This document shows, piece by piece, positions 1-7,629 of a stretch of 16,518 bases of DNA. This DNA is from Strigomonas culicis. Lineage: Eukaryota; Euglenozoa; Kinetoplastea; Trypanosomatida; Trypanosomatidae. Every line of letters starts with the position of its first letter. The first letter of the stretch is position 1. Made by a program: the position numbers and the translations under genes. Below the pieces are notes generated by a model. The model saw only the letters and a program-made list of their open reading frames with translations. It searched no databases and had not been told where the DNA came from. The stretch is taken from assembly GCA_000482145.1 (NCBI GenBank), contig AUXH01000434.1, positions 1 through 16,518 on the forward strand. The letters run 5' to 3'.

Positions 1-737
1 AGAGAGAGAGAGTAGATACGTTCACATAGAGGTATGGTATAGAGGATAGCTAACAGTACTTACGTCGATATATTTGTAAACAAGTATCTTGTGTTTATAT
101 GTGTTGTTGAAAGGTTGGTCTACTTACCAACTAGTGTTGAAAAGAAAAGAAAAAACCGTGCGTCAAGAATAGAAAGAGCGTATCCACTGCTTTTATAGTT
201 CTCCATTCTGCAGAAAGAAAAAAAAAACAGTATTGTCTCACGAATGTGTCACTCCTCTACACCAATCTGCACTAGCCTGTAGTTGAATTCACCACAATGA
301 CCACGTGCTTGGCTTCGTTCCATTTGTATACAAACGGAAAACGAACCAACTGCGACATATTAGTGAAGCTACAGAAAACATGAAGCTTGAAATATACATC
401 GAGCGCATTTGAATTCGTTTTTTTTTGTTTAAATAATTTGAAAGGGAACTCTGAAAAATAAGGTAAAAAAAAAGTATAATACAATCAACAAAAACGATGA
501 ACGTGGTAAGATCCTCAATATAGGTCCTACTGAACAAACGAGAACCATACCTACATGTGCACACAAATGCACCTGTAGATATAACTCACTACCATTAGCA
601 TCGCTTTTTTTTTTTTGAAGGAAAGGCAAATCATTCCGTTTCCTCTTTCGTTTACGCTACTTCCTTTTTAACAGGAGACCTACCGCACGTCCACGCACCA
701 TCTCCACGCCCCGAGAAGTTACCGACGCCCCGAGACG
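1..737. other. Spacer downstream of the 432-residue gene
   Basis: Mostly AT-rich sequence with mixed A and T runs, beginning with an AG microsatellite (1-13). It presumably holds the 3' untranslated region of the gene to its right. The last 75 bases are GC-rich and hold the 19-bp duplication. Short frames here are hydrophobic products of T runs and show no coding signs. Confidence 0.6.
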
Positions 738-743
738 TTATCG
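706..743. repeat. 19-bp imperfect tandem duplication spanning a stop codon
   Basis: Units 706-724 and 725-743 match at 17 of 19 bases. The second holds the TAA (738-740) of the 432-residue gene. The first holds another TAA at 719-721, in a different phase. Confidence 0.85.
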
Positions 744-2036
744 GAGCGACTCGTCCGTGAAGGACACCCGTCGGCTCCGCCGCAGCGTGCGCTCCGTCAT
801 GCTAAAGTCACGGCTGCTGCCTTCGGCTTCCGCAAGCAGCGTCCCATTCTGCGGCGCACTCGGCGCGTCGTCCCGCAGCTGCGGCCGCAGGGGGGTCACC
901 TTTGCGCTGCCCGTCATGAGGATCGACGGCAGCTCGCCGTTCGCGCGCGGCTCGAGCGCGGGGTTCATGGCCGGCGGCGTGCACCCCCCGCGGCTCGCGC
1001 CGGCGGCCACACAGCGGCCGATGGCCTCTAAAGAGAAGTCCGCCACGGCGGCGCCCGCGGGCACGCTGCCCTCCTGCTGCAGGCCGCAGCACTGGACGAA
1101 GGCGGAGACGGGGCGGTCGCGGCGGACCGGGGGGCTGGGGAGGTGCCGCTCCGCCAGCGCAAAGTCCGCCACGGCTGCGACCGTGGGCACGCTGCCCTCC
1201 TGCCGCAGGCCGCCGCACTGCACGGAGGCGGACGCGGCCCGGTGGCGCTGGACGGGGGGGCTCGGGAGGTGGTGCTCCGCCAGAACAAAGTCCGCCAGGG
1301 CGGGGATCGTGGGCACGCTGCCGCCGATGGCCTCCGGCGCCAGACCACAGCACCGCGCAAAGGCGGAGGCGGCGCGGTTTCGGCGGAGCGGGGGGCTGGG
1401 GAGGTGCCGCTCGACGCCGTCGTCGGTGCAGCGCACCGGTGGGGGGGAGATGGTGCCGCTGCTGCCCTCGCCCTCCGTGCCGCCGCTGAGCGTGCGGCCG
1501 CCCGCCGCGCTGAGTGGCTCCGTGTCGCCCTCCACGGCCCACGGCACCGTCACGACCTGCGACAGATCACTCCACGGCGCGCCCGGCAGCACATTGGAGA
1601 GCGGCGAGAGCAGCTCCAGCGGTGGGTTTGCCGCCACCGTCGCGGGCACGGCCTCCAGCGGCGGTGGCGGCGGCAGGCTCACGGGCGGCGGCAGGGGCGG
1701 ATGGGCCGACGCCGTCCGCTCTGTGTCGTCCGCGCCGCTGACCTTACGGCCATCGCTAAGATGGGGTGGAGCGCGGCCCACCGCAAAGAGCGCGGCAGTC
1801 GACAGAAACAGCTCCGTCGTGGCGGACAGAAGCGACTTGGAGGGCGACGAGGCGCTGCTGCGGCGGCGGCGCTGTCGGCGCGTGTGTTTCGGTGCGCCGG
1901 TCGGACGGCGGTGCAGCGGCGACAGGTCGTCCTCCGACAGAAATTCCGTGTCGGCCGGCGGTGACTGCTGACTACTACGCACCATCGTCTCCACTACAAG
2001 AGGGGGGAAGGGAAGGGTCGAGTCGTCCCTAAGCAT
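738..2036 (-). CDS. Disordered Ser/Pro-rich protein with three tandem repeats and a C-terminal RVSF motif (paralogue of 3469-4461)
   Basis: A 432-residue frame, ATG to TAA. No known enzyme domain is recognised. Visible parts in order: an N-terminal block MLRDDSTLPF; an acidic/Leu block EFLSEDDLSPLHRRP (31-45); a basic Ser-rich stretch HTRRQRRRRSS (51-61) that could be a nuclear signal or a basophilic kinase site; a hydrophobic block FLSTAALFAVGR (77-88); a Pro-rich linker (112-139); a conserved block 142-166 ending VTVPW; three tandem repeats (209-336) with LPSPP, RAASA and CCGL; SILM (371-374); and the C-terminal RRVSF (422-426), six residues before the end. The start is chosen because it is a true ATG, and the gene at 3469-4461 aligns with it from its own first Met. 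A 404-residue frame on the opposite strand is judged a composition shadow, because the paralogy is seen only in this frame. Known: RVxF motifs dock PP1. Inferred: this is a PP1-binding scaffold. The coding call is sure; the function is not. Confidence 0.85.
   Translation of the reverse strand: MLRDDSTLPFPPLVVETMVRSSQQSPPADTEFLSEDDLSPLHRRPTGAPKHTRRQRRRRSSASSPSKSLLSATTELFLSTAALFAVGRAPPHLSDGRKVSGADDTERTASAHPPLPPPVSLPPPPPLEAVPATVAANPPLELLSPLSNVLPGAPWSDLSQVVTVPWAVEGDTEPLSAAGGRTLSGGTEGEGSSGTISPPPVRCTDDGVERHLPSPPLRRNRAASAFARCCGLAPEAIGGSVPTIPALADFVLAEHHLPSPPVQRHRAASASVQCGGLRQEGSVPTVAAVADFALAERHLPSPPVRRDRPVSAFVQCCGLQQEGSVPAGAAVADFSLEAIGRCVAAGASRGGCTPPAMNPALEPRANGELPSILMTGSAKVTPLRPQLRDDAPSAPQNGTLLAEAEGSSRDFSMTERTLRRSRRVSFTDESLR
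1029..1412 (-). repeat. Three in-frame tandem repeats of 123-135 bp inside the 432-residue gene
   Basis: The repeats encode residues 209-253, 254-295 and 296-336. Each unit runs RHLPSPP, two or three basic residues, RAASAF or a variant, a Cys-Gly step (CCGL, CGGL, CCGL), then GSVPT and a final ADF. Copies 2 and 3 are most alike. Copy 1 has an extra APEAIGG-like insertion, and the same EAIG string recurs right after copy 3 (337-340), suggesting the repeat boundary slipped. SPPxRR and RAAS are plausible kinase sites. The paired Cys is notable in a disordered protein. Confidence 0.9.
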
Positions 2037-3468
2037 CTGTTTATAAAACTAGATATATATACGGCAGAGAAAGCAATCTACGCGTCTTTTAAAAAAAAAC
2101 GTGGGTAACGTTTAACGAATGAAAACGTTGGATGTTCGGAATAGAATGGTTTTCGTGTTTTATTCCGTACGCAATGTACCTCGAGAAAGGTATATGTATG
2201 GGACTATGAGAGTCCCAGATAAAGCAACGATGAAATGTAGGAGCTACAGGGTCAAAATAATAAAAACAATATATATATATATATAAATATCCGAAGACAA
2301 TGCGTTTAATAAAAAAAGCAGAACTACAAGAAATCAGAACAGAAAAGAGAAACCGAAAACTAAAAAGAAAAAAAGAGTGTGAAAACTAATGATATAAAGA
2401 GAGAAGATTTACTTCCTCTTTATAATTATACTAGGCAAACAGAAACCAAAACGCAAGGAGCAATAGAAGCAGAGGAGAGAGAGTGACAATACAGAGAGAT
2501 ACACTTCATAGCTAATGGAACGTACATACTCACAAAGCGGTAAGAGAAAGTGAACCGTAAAACTCTTTTGTCCTTGTTGCTGCTAGAAGATTTTGGCATG
2601 GGACAAATAACTCAAAAAAAAAAGACGTTATATAAGCACGGCGAGAGCATGTTATAAGATTTTCTCTTTTCACTTAACAAAAAAAGAAATATTTTACGAA
2701 CGTACTTTTCTCCCATTTTGGAACCCATTCTCGTCCGTGTTCAACTGCACTACAATTGCACACATTCTCTCTTTATTATCGATATGTATATACAAGAGAG
2801 AAAGAGAGAATTAAATGCATTGTGTGCAATCACAGTTAGACGAAAGAGGGTTGCAGATTAAAGCTCCTGCAGCATAAAGCTCCAAAATATTAGGTGAAAA
2901 GACACTCTCAGAAATAAACAAGAAAACGAGAGAAGGGAGATTCAGTGGAAAAAGAAACAAAAAAAGAAGAAATAATACATCAATAGCACGGTACCCGTGC
3001 GCCTATACAAGCAAGAGCCAAACATGATAGTTTGGACTAAGAATGAAAGGAAAAAAAAAGAAATCAGAATAAATGCAACAACAACAAAAAAAAAGGAGGT
3101 GTTAATACAGCAATAAAATGAAACGTCTGTGCGTATGGAAGCAACATGGAGAGATACATTTTTATGAACGAATCACAATGGGGGGTGAGGAAATCAAAAG
3201 CAAGTATAGAGCAATAAAAAAAAAGGAAAAGGAACAAAAAGTGTAACAACAACAAGTACAAGAGGTACCCTAATAAGAGTCCTGGTTGAAAAAAAAAACA
3301 ATTACATTCGTATAGAATAGTAAAGTGTACTTGCTTTTATCTGCTTTTTTTTTTTTGCGCTATCATATATTGTATTTGAGAAAAAAGGACATTTTTTTGT
3401 ATACATCACGTATTCTCCTTTCCACTGTATTTCTGTGGCTTTGTATAGACAGTTGCGCTAGCCGTGCG
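2037..3468. other. Spacer between the two paralogues
   Basis: AT-rich, with many short A runs on the plus strand (T on the coding strand). It should hold the 3' untranslated region of the 330-residue gene and the 5' leader of the 432-residue gene. An AT dinucleotide run lies at 2269-2285. No credible gene or RNA was found. Confidence 0.6.
2086..2099 (-). promoter_or_regulatory. Likely trans-splice acceptor for the 738-2036 gene
   Basis: On the coding strand, nine T are followed by AAAAG, with the AG at 2086-2087, about 49 bases before the ATG. A second candidate AG lies at 2049-2050, after a CT-rich run. No cis-intron or bacterial ribosome site is apparent. The site is predicted from pattern only. 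Confidence 0.5.
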
Positions 3469-4461
3469 TTAGATGTACACCGCGCCGGTGAAGGAAACGC
3501 TCTTATTCTTCCGCCCCGTGCGGTCAGCGGGACTTATGTCCCGGTTGCTGTTGTCACTGTCCACGAGAATGGACCCATTCGCCGGCGTGCCCCGGATGTC
3601 CTCGCCCTTAAGAGGCAGGGAGTAGCTGCCGGTGCTGTCGTTGTTGCCGGACAGCAGGATGGAGAGCAGCTCCAAGTCCTTCGCGTCTTTCGCCGCGTCC
3701 CTGTACTGGAAACTGTTGTTGGCCCTGAAGTGGCTCTCGCCGACACTGTGTTGGAAAGAGTCGAAGGAGTGGTTGTCCATGACCGCCGCCGCGGGCCCAC
3801 TGCCGTCGCGGCGGCCGCTGCGCCGCCCGCCGCAGTGGGCGCGGACGCACGCGGCGCGCTCGGGGTCACGTGGCGGGGCGCAGATGTTGAGCTCTCCCCC
3901 GCGAGGGCTGCGGTGGAGCGAGCGCGGCGCGTCGTCGCCGTCCTCGCCCTCCGCGGCGCGCCACGGCCCCGTAACCATCAGAGAGAGGTCCTTCCACAGC
4001 ACCTCGGCCAGCACGTCGCCGATGGGCGAGAGCACACCCGGACTGCCGCCCTCCGCCGCCTTCTGCTCTCGCGTGGGGACGCTGCCCTTCGGCCGCGGCG
4101 CCGCGCGCTGCTGCCACGCCTTGGGTCGCCGCGCCCACGCGATCAGCGTGGCGTCCTCATCACTGCCCTCGCCGTCGCAGCCGTTGAGGTCGGGGCACGT
4201 GCGGCCCACCGCCACGATGGCGGCGGTCGAGAAGAAGGGGTCCATGGTGGTCGACAGGCGCGACTGCGAAGAGGCATCGCTGCTGTTCCTTCGCCGGCCG
4301 CGGCGGGCGCTCCTGCGGTGGGAGTGTGGACGCTCATAGAGCGTGGACAGGTCGGCCTCTAGAAGGTACTCCGAATTCGTTGGCTGTGCGTGCTTAGCAC
4401 CGTTGCCTCGCGTCTCCACTGGGAGTGGGAGGAAAGGAGGTGCAGTGCCACGTGTAAGCAT
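3469..4461 (-). CDS. Disordered basic/Ser-rich protein with a C-terminal KSVSF motif (paralogue of 738-2036)
   Basis: A 330-residue frame ending TAA. The frame stays open to 4563, but the codon there is TTG. The first in-frame ATG is at 4461, and from it MLTRGTAPPFLPLPVET matches the start of the 432-residue neighbour. Further matching blocks, in the same order: EYLLEADLSTLYERP (31-45, 9 of 15 identical), FFSTAAIVAVGR (76-87, 9 of 12), residues 143-167 ending VTGPW (13 of 25 identical, W156 conserved), LLSILLSG (265-272), and the C-terminal KSVSF (320-324), six residues before the end. The basic cluster HRRSARRGRRRNSS (48-61) may be a nuclear signal or kinase target. It lacks the three-repeat array of its paralogue and instead has an aromatic/acidic patch MDNHSFDSFQHS (228-239). 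No catalytic domain, signal peptide or membrane segment is seen. The PP1-docking role is inferred from the motif only. Confidence 0.85.
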   Translation of the reverse strand: MLTRGTAPPFLPLPVETRGNGAKHAQPTNSEYLLEADLSTLYERPHSHRRSARRGRRRNSSDASSQSRLSTTMDPFFSTAAIVAVGRTCPDLNGCDGEGSDEDATLIAWARRPKAWQQRAAPRPKGSVPTREQKAAEGGSPGVLSPIGDVLAEVLWKDLSLMVTGPWRAAEGEDGDDAPRSLHRSPRGGELNICAPPRDPERAACVRAHCGGRRSGRRDGSGPAAAVMDNHSFDSFQHSVGESHFRANNSFQYRDAAKDAKDLELLSILLSGNNDSTGSYSLPLKGEDIRGTPANGSILVDSDNSNRDISPADRTGRKNKSVSFTGAVYI

Positions 4462-4486
4462 TGATTTTTTACAAATTGCGGTGGTA

Positions 4487-4503
4487 TGTGTGTGTGTGTG
4501 TGT
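4487..4503. repeat. GT dinucleotide microsatellite in a probable 5' leader
   Basis: About eight TG units, 26 bases upstream of the ATG of the 330-residue gene. Read on the coding strand it is a CA run and would translate as Thr-His if the upstream TTG frame were used, which argues against that start. Confidence 0.9.
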
Positions 4504-4621
4504 ATTGGAACAAACGTAAAAATAATTTCGAAGATAAAAAAAAGAGTTTGTGTCGTATAGCAAGTGTAAATACTTGCTTTCCTTCGAATTGTAGGTTTAA
4601 TGGTGTTCTTATCTGCGCACA

Positions 4622-4636
4622 CTGAGGAAAAATCCG
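4622..4636 (-). promoter_or_regulatory. Likely trans-splice acceptor for the 3469-4461 gene
   Basis: The coding strand reads ATTTTTCCTCAG, with the AG at 4622-4623, 160 bases before the ATG. A nearer T-rich tract (around 4535-4545) has no AG between it and the ATG, so the farther site is favoured. No ATG occurs between this site and the start. Confidence 0.45.
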
Positions 4637-5784
4637 AGGGCTCAAGGAAATTTGACAATATAAGAGTAACACGGAAACCAAACAAGGAAAAGAAGGAACA
4701 CAGGAAGTAATAACAAAAAGAAAACAAAACGGTATACAGTATTAATATATATAGAGAAAAAGAGATGTGTATGAATACTAACACAAAATCAGGAAAAAAA
4801 AAGAATATAGCGTATTCAAAAAAAAGACAAAAAAAACGGAAATGAGAGCTTAAAGCAAATAATGGTACTTTTAAAAGCCCTGGTCGTGTAAGAACAAGGG
4901 ATCGCTTGCGCTTTAATACTCTTTTCAACAGCAGTGACAAGTAAAGAATACAACAAAATATTTGAGAGAGAGAGAGAGAAGAAGAAGAATACAGACCCAT
5001 GCATCTCTGACATGTGGAGGTACTCACGGACCGTGTATCGGTGACTTTACACGTTATTCAATTTCTATTTACCAAGGAAAGATGACTATCACGTTTGTAT
5101 CTTTCAAAAACAAAATACGTAAAAATCCTATTATGAGTACTAATTCGTTTTTTTATATGAGATTTATGAAAATATTCTGTTCTTTTGTTTCTGGCAAAAC
5201 ACTTCGCCTGCTTTGCAAATTAGAAGGTACTATATACCTTTTTTTTCGATGACGGAACACACACAAAACAACAACAACAAAAAAAAAAGACAGAAGAAGT
5301 AGGATGATAGTTCATCCAAAAGGGAAGAAAGAAAAAAAAGCATTGAATAATGAAAAAAGACAAGACGTAAATAATAAATAAATAAAAAAACACATATATA
5401 TATAGATAGCACAACCAAAAATAATATATAGATATATATACGTCTCTCTCGACTGTATAGTTAGTATCCCATTGGCTATTTCAACTGTATTTGCTTTATA
5501 AATTGATACGTAGTTGAGAGACAAAGAGGAAATGTATATGATAATTCAATACACGTTCCAAAAAACAATACAAAATACAAAAATAATAAAACAAATTACT
5601 GATAAAAAAAAAACACGAAAAAAAAGAAAGGAAAGCACAAAAAAGAGAATCGAAAACAAAAAAGAAATAGTCAAGTTGCATATCTGTACAGATTATAAGT
5701 GCAACATATTACTTTGGGATTACTAAGTGCATTTGTTCACAGGAAATACACTGGAAAAGCATGTCTGTCTCTCTTTGTAGCGTT

Positions 5785-6714
5785 CTACAGTACAAAGTCG
5801 CCTCTCTTGAAGAGCGCTGTGCGGCCCCGCGTGTAGTTTAAAAGCATGTCTGTAGCACTTGTTCGGGCCGTCAGCCGTATCGCCGCCTGATTGGCATTCA
5901 AACTGTCATTACTGTTCGGTGAAACAAGAGAACTCCGGGTGGGATTTGGATTATACGGATGGTCCAGCTCGTTCACACGACTCGTACCGTACACCGTCCG
6001 GCCGCCCTTGGGCCTGCCGTTCGTCGTCTGGAGAACGCAGGTGGGCGACAACCCCAGGTCGCAACTGAGGGGCCCCACACTCTCCACACTGTCGAGGCTC
6101 CGGCAGTCCCCAGCGCCCACCGGCTGCGGGTGCGCGACCGGGCTCAGGATCGTGTGGCTGCTGAACACGGACGGCGGCAGCACGGACGGCGACACCGTGG
6201 GCTGCCCGGCGGTCGTGTGCCGCCGCCGGAGCAGCGCCGCGTTGAAGTGTGCGTTGTTGAAGCTAAACTGCTCAAACATCGCGTTGTCCGCGTCCATCGC
6301 ATCCGCTAGGGCTTTGTGTGGCTCGGTGGCGGGCTGCCACCGCGGGAACACCACCTGTCGCGAGGCCGACCCCGCGCTGCTATAGCGTGTGACCGCCGCA
6401 GTGGGATCGGTCCGGCGCACGGCGCCCGACGCTTGTGCGGAGGCGGTGGCACACGCGTCGGTTGGGGGCTCCGCACAGATGAAGGACGGCAGCGACGTCG
6501 ATGACATGTACACGGAGAGGGACAGCGTCAGCGGGGAGGGCACGGCCTCGGTCTCAGTGGCGGTGAGGGTGGCGAGCGGGATGGCGAGCCGCATCCGCGG
6601 CATGCTCGTCTCTTCCCTCGGCGCCGTCGCCGCGCGGCCGCCCGCCGCGGCCGGGGGATCTCCGCCGCTGTCGTGCAGGGGGGTGGCACCCGATACTCTA
6701 TGAGGTCGGTACAT
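5785..6714 (-). CDS. Disordered protein with an internal RQVVF motif, family unknown
   Basis: A 309-residue frame ending TAG. The in-frame codon before the first ATG is TTG, so translation most likely begins MYRPHRVSG. A good pyrimidine tract with AG lies 107 bases upstream. No recognised domain. Seen: an Ala/Pro/Gly-rich N-terminus (8-34); a Thr/Ser/Leu-rich, mildly hydrophobic stretch (43-78) that is too polar for a confident membrane helix; RQVVFPRW (119-126), which fits the PP1-docking RVxF consensus and also resembles the VTxPW block of the neighbours; an aromatic/acidic patch around MFEQFSFNNAHF (146-157) followed by RRR; Ser-Pro sites (175-194); an Asn/Ser-rich stretch (251-275); and the C-terminus FKRGDFVL. 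It lacks the terminal VSF of the genes on either side. Membership of the same family is possible but weakly supported. Confidence 0.75.
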   Translation of the reverse strand: MYRPHRVSGATPLHDSGGDPPAAAGGRAATAPREETSMPRMRLAIPLATLTATETEAVPSPLTLSLSVYMSSTSLPSFICAEPPTDACATASAQASGAVRRTDPTAAVTRYSSAGSASRQVVFPRWQPATEPHKALADAMDADNAMFEQFSFNNAHFNAALLRRRHTTAGQPTVSPSVLPPSVFSSHTILSPVAHPQPVGAGDCRSLDSVESVGPLSCDLGLSPTCVLQTTNGRPKGGRTVYGTSRVNELDHPYNPNPTRSSLVSPNSNDSLNANQAAIRLTARTSATDMLLNYTRGRTALFKRGDFVL

Positions 6715-6821
6715 CAAACGGTGGGTGGAGGGCCGCTAAACAGAAGGCAGCAGAGGTGCTTGTCACTAGTGACGGGCAGCACGTCCGCTTGATGGGAGAG
6801 ACTATCAAGGGATAGCAATAT

Positions 6822-6843
6822 CTGCAAGTTACAGGGGGGGGGG
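6822..6843 (-). promoter_or_regulatory. Likely trans-splice acceptor for the 5785-6714 gene, with a poly-C tract
   Basis: On the coding strand, ten C are followed by TGTAACTTGCAG, with the AG at 6822-6823, 107 bases before the ATG. The tract is C rather than the T seen at most other acceptors here. An AT dinucleotide run (6853-6875) sits just upstream. Confidence 0.55.
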
Positions 6844-6852
6844 AACAAATTA

Positions 6853-6875
6853 ATATATATATATATATATATATA
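6853..6875. repeat. AT dinucleotide microsatellite
   Basis: About eleven AT units in the spacer, just upstream of the poly-C acceptor tract of the 309-residue gene. Confidence 0.9.
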
Positions 6876-7629
6876 GTATGAGAACGAAAAACAATATATA
6901 AATGTGGAGTGGGGTGGATATATAGAGGTAGAAGAAAACCACAAGTAACAAATATAAAATAAAAAATGTAATAAAAAGCAAATTTAAATATTATATATAG
7001 GGATAAAGGGAAAAAAAAAGAATATGTTTAAGTGAACACAGAGTGTGAGGGTGTTTTTGAGTTTCTTTTTGTTTTTTCGTATTCGATATTTACAAAAAAA
7101 AAAAAAAACAGAAATGAATGAGAGAAAAAAGAAAGAGAGGGAAATGGAACAAATATATAGATGCAAAGCGGAGAGGGCACTGTACACTCACACAAATATT
7201 CCCACTGTCCTCACACGACACATGTGTACTAGAATGAGGAGTCTTAAGCACCACTCATACTGCTTCGAACATTATGTTCTCTTCCCCTGGATATAAAAAA
7301 AAGACAATTCAGGTTTATCCAGAAAAGAAATAAGTAGATCTAAAGAGAGATATCGAATGATATTTATACGATTAGAACATACGCCCTATAATAGAGTGTT
7401 ACTGCAAAACCTTACCTACGCATTTTTGTCTCATCAATTCTCGATACACTAGTATTTATTATAAAAAAACAGAGAGTGTTTACACTATAGACAACATAAT
7501 CAAAACGTAGTATACGGGAAAAAAGGGGGGAAAACTAAAAGAGAATACATAAAAAAGCTTCTACTTGTTTTTAATAATAATGACAATGCTCTAAAACGAT
7601 AAAAATAAAATAATAAAATGAACACGCTT

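Larger units (their letters stand above)
4462..5784. other. Spacer between the 309- and 330-residue genes
   Basis: AT-rich, with a GT microsatellite (4487-4503) just upstream of the 330-residue gene's ATG, a GA microsatellite (4964-4979), and long A-rich plus-strand runs (5530-5690). Frames here are lysine- or phenylalanine-rich composition products. No RNA gene was recognised. Confidence 0.6.
6715..7629. other. Spacer between the 452- and 309-residue genes
   Basis: The first 130 bases next to the 309-residue gene are less AT-rich and form its probable 5' leader. The rest is AT-rich, with an AT run (6853-6875) and long A runs. No credible gene was seen. Confidence 0.6.

Noticed and set aside
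757..1971. 404-residue open frame on the plus strand, opposite the 432-residue gene
   Set aside because: GC-rich genes leave opposite frames open. The minus frame shows paralogy with its neighbour, good splice context and the shared motifs.
3325..4362. 345-residue plus-strand frame opposite the 330-residue gene
   Set aside because: It runs from an AT-rich spacer into the shadow of a supported gene and has no upstream signal of its own.
4462..4563. 34-residue extension of the 330-residue protein with Thr-His repeats
   Set aside because: It starts at TTG, and the Thr-His run is a translated CA microsatellite. The paralogue aligns from the later ATG.
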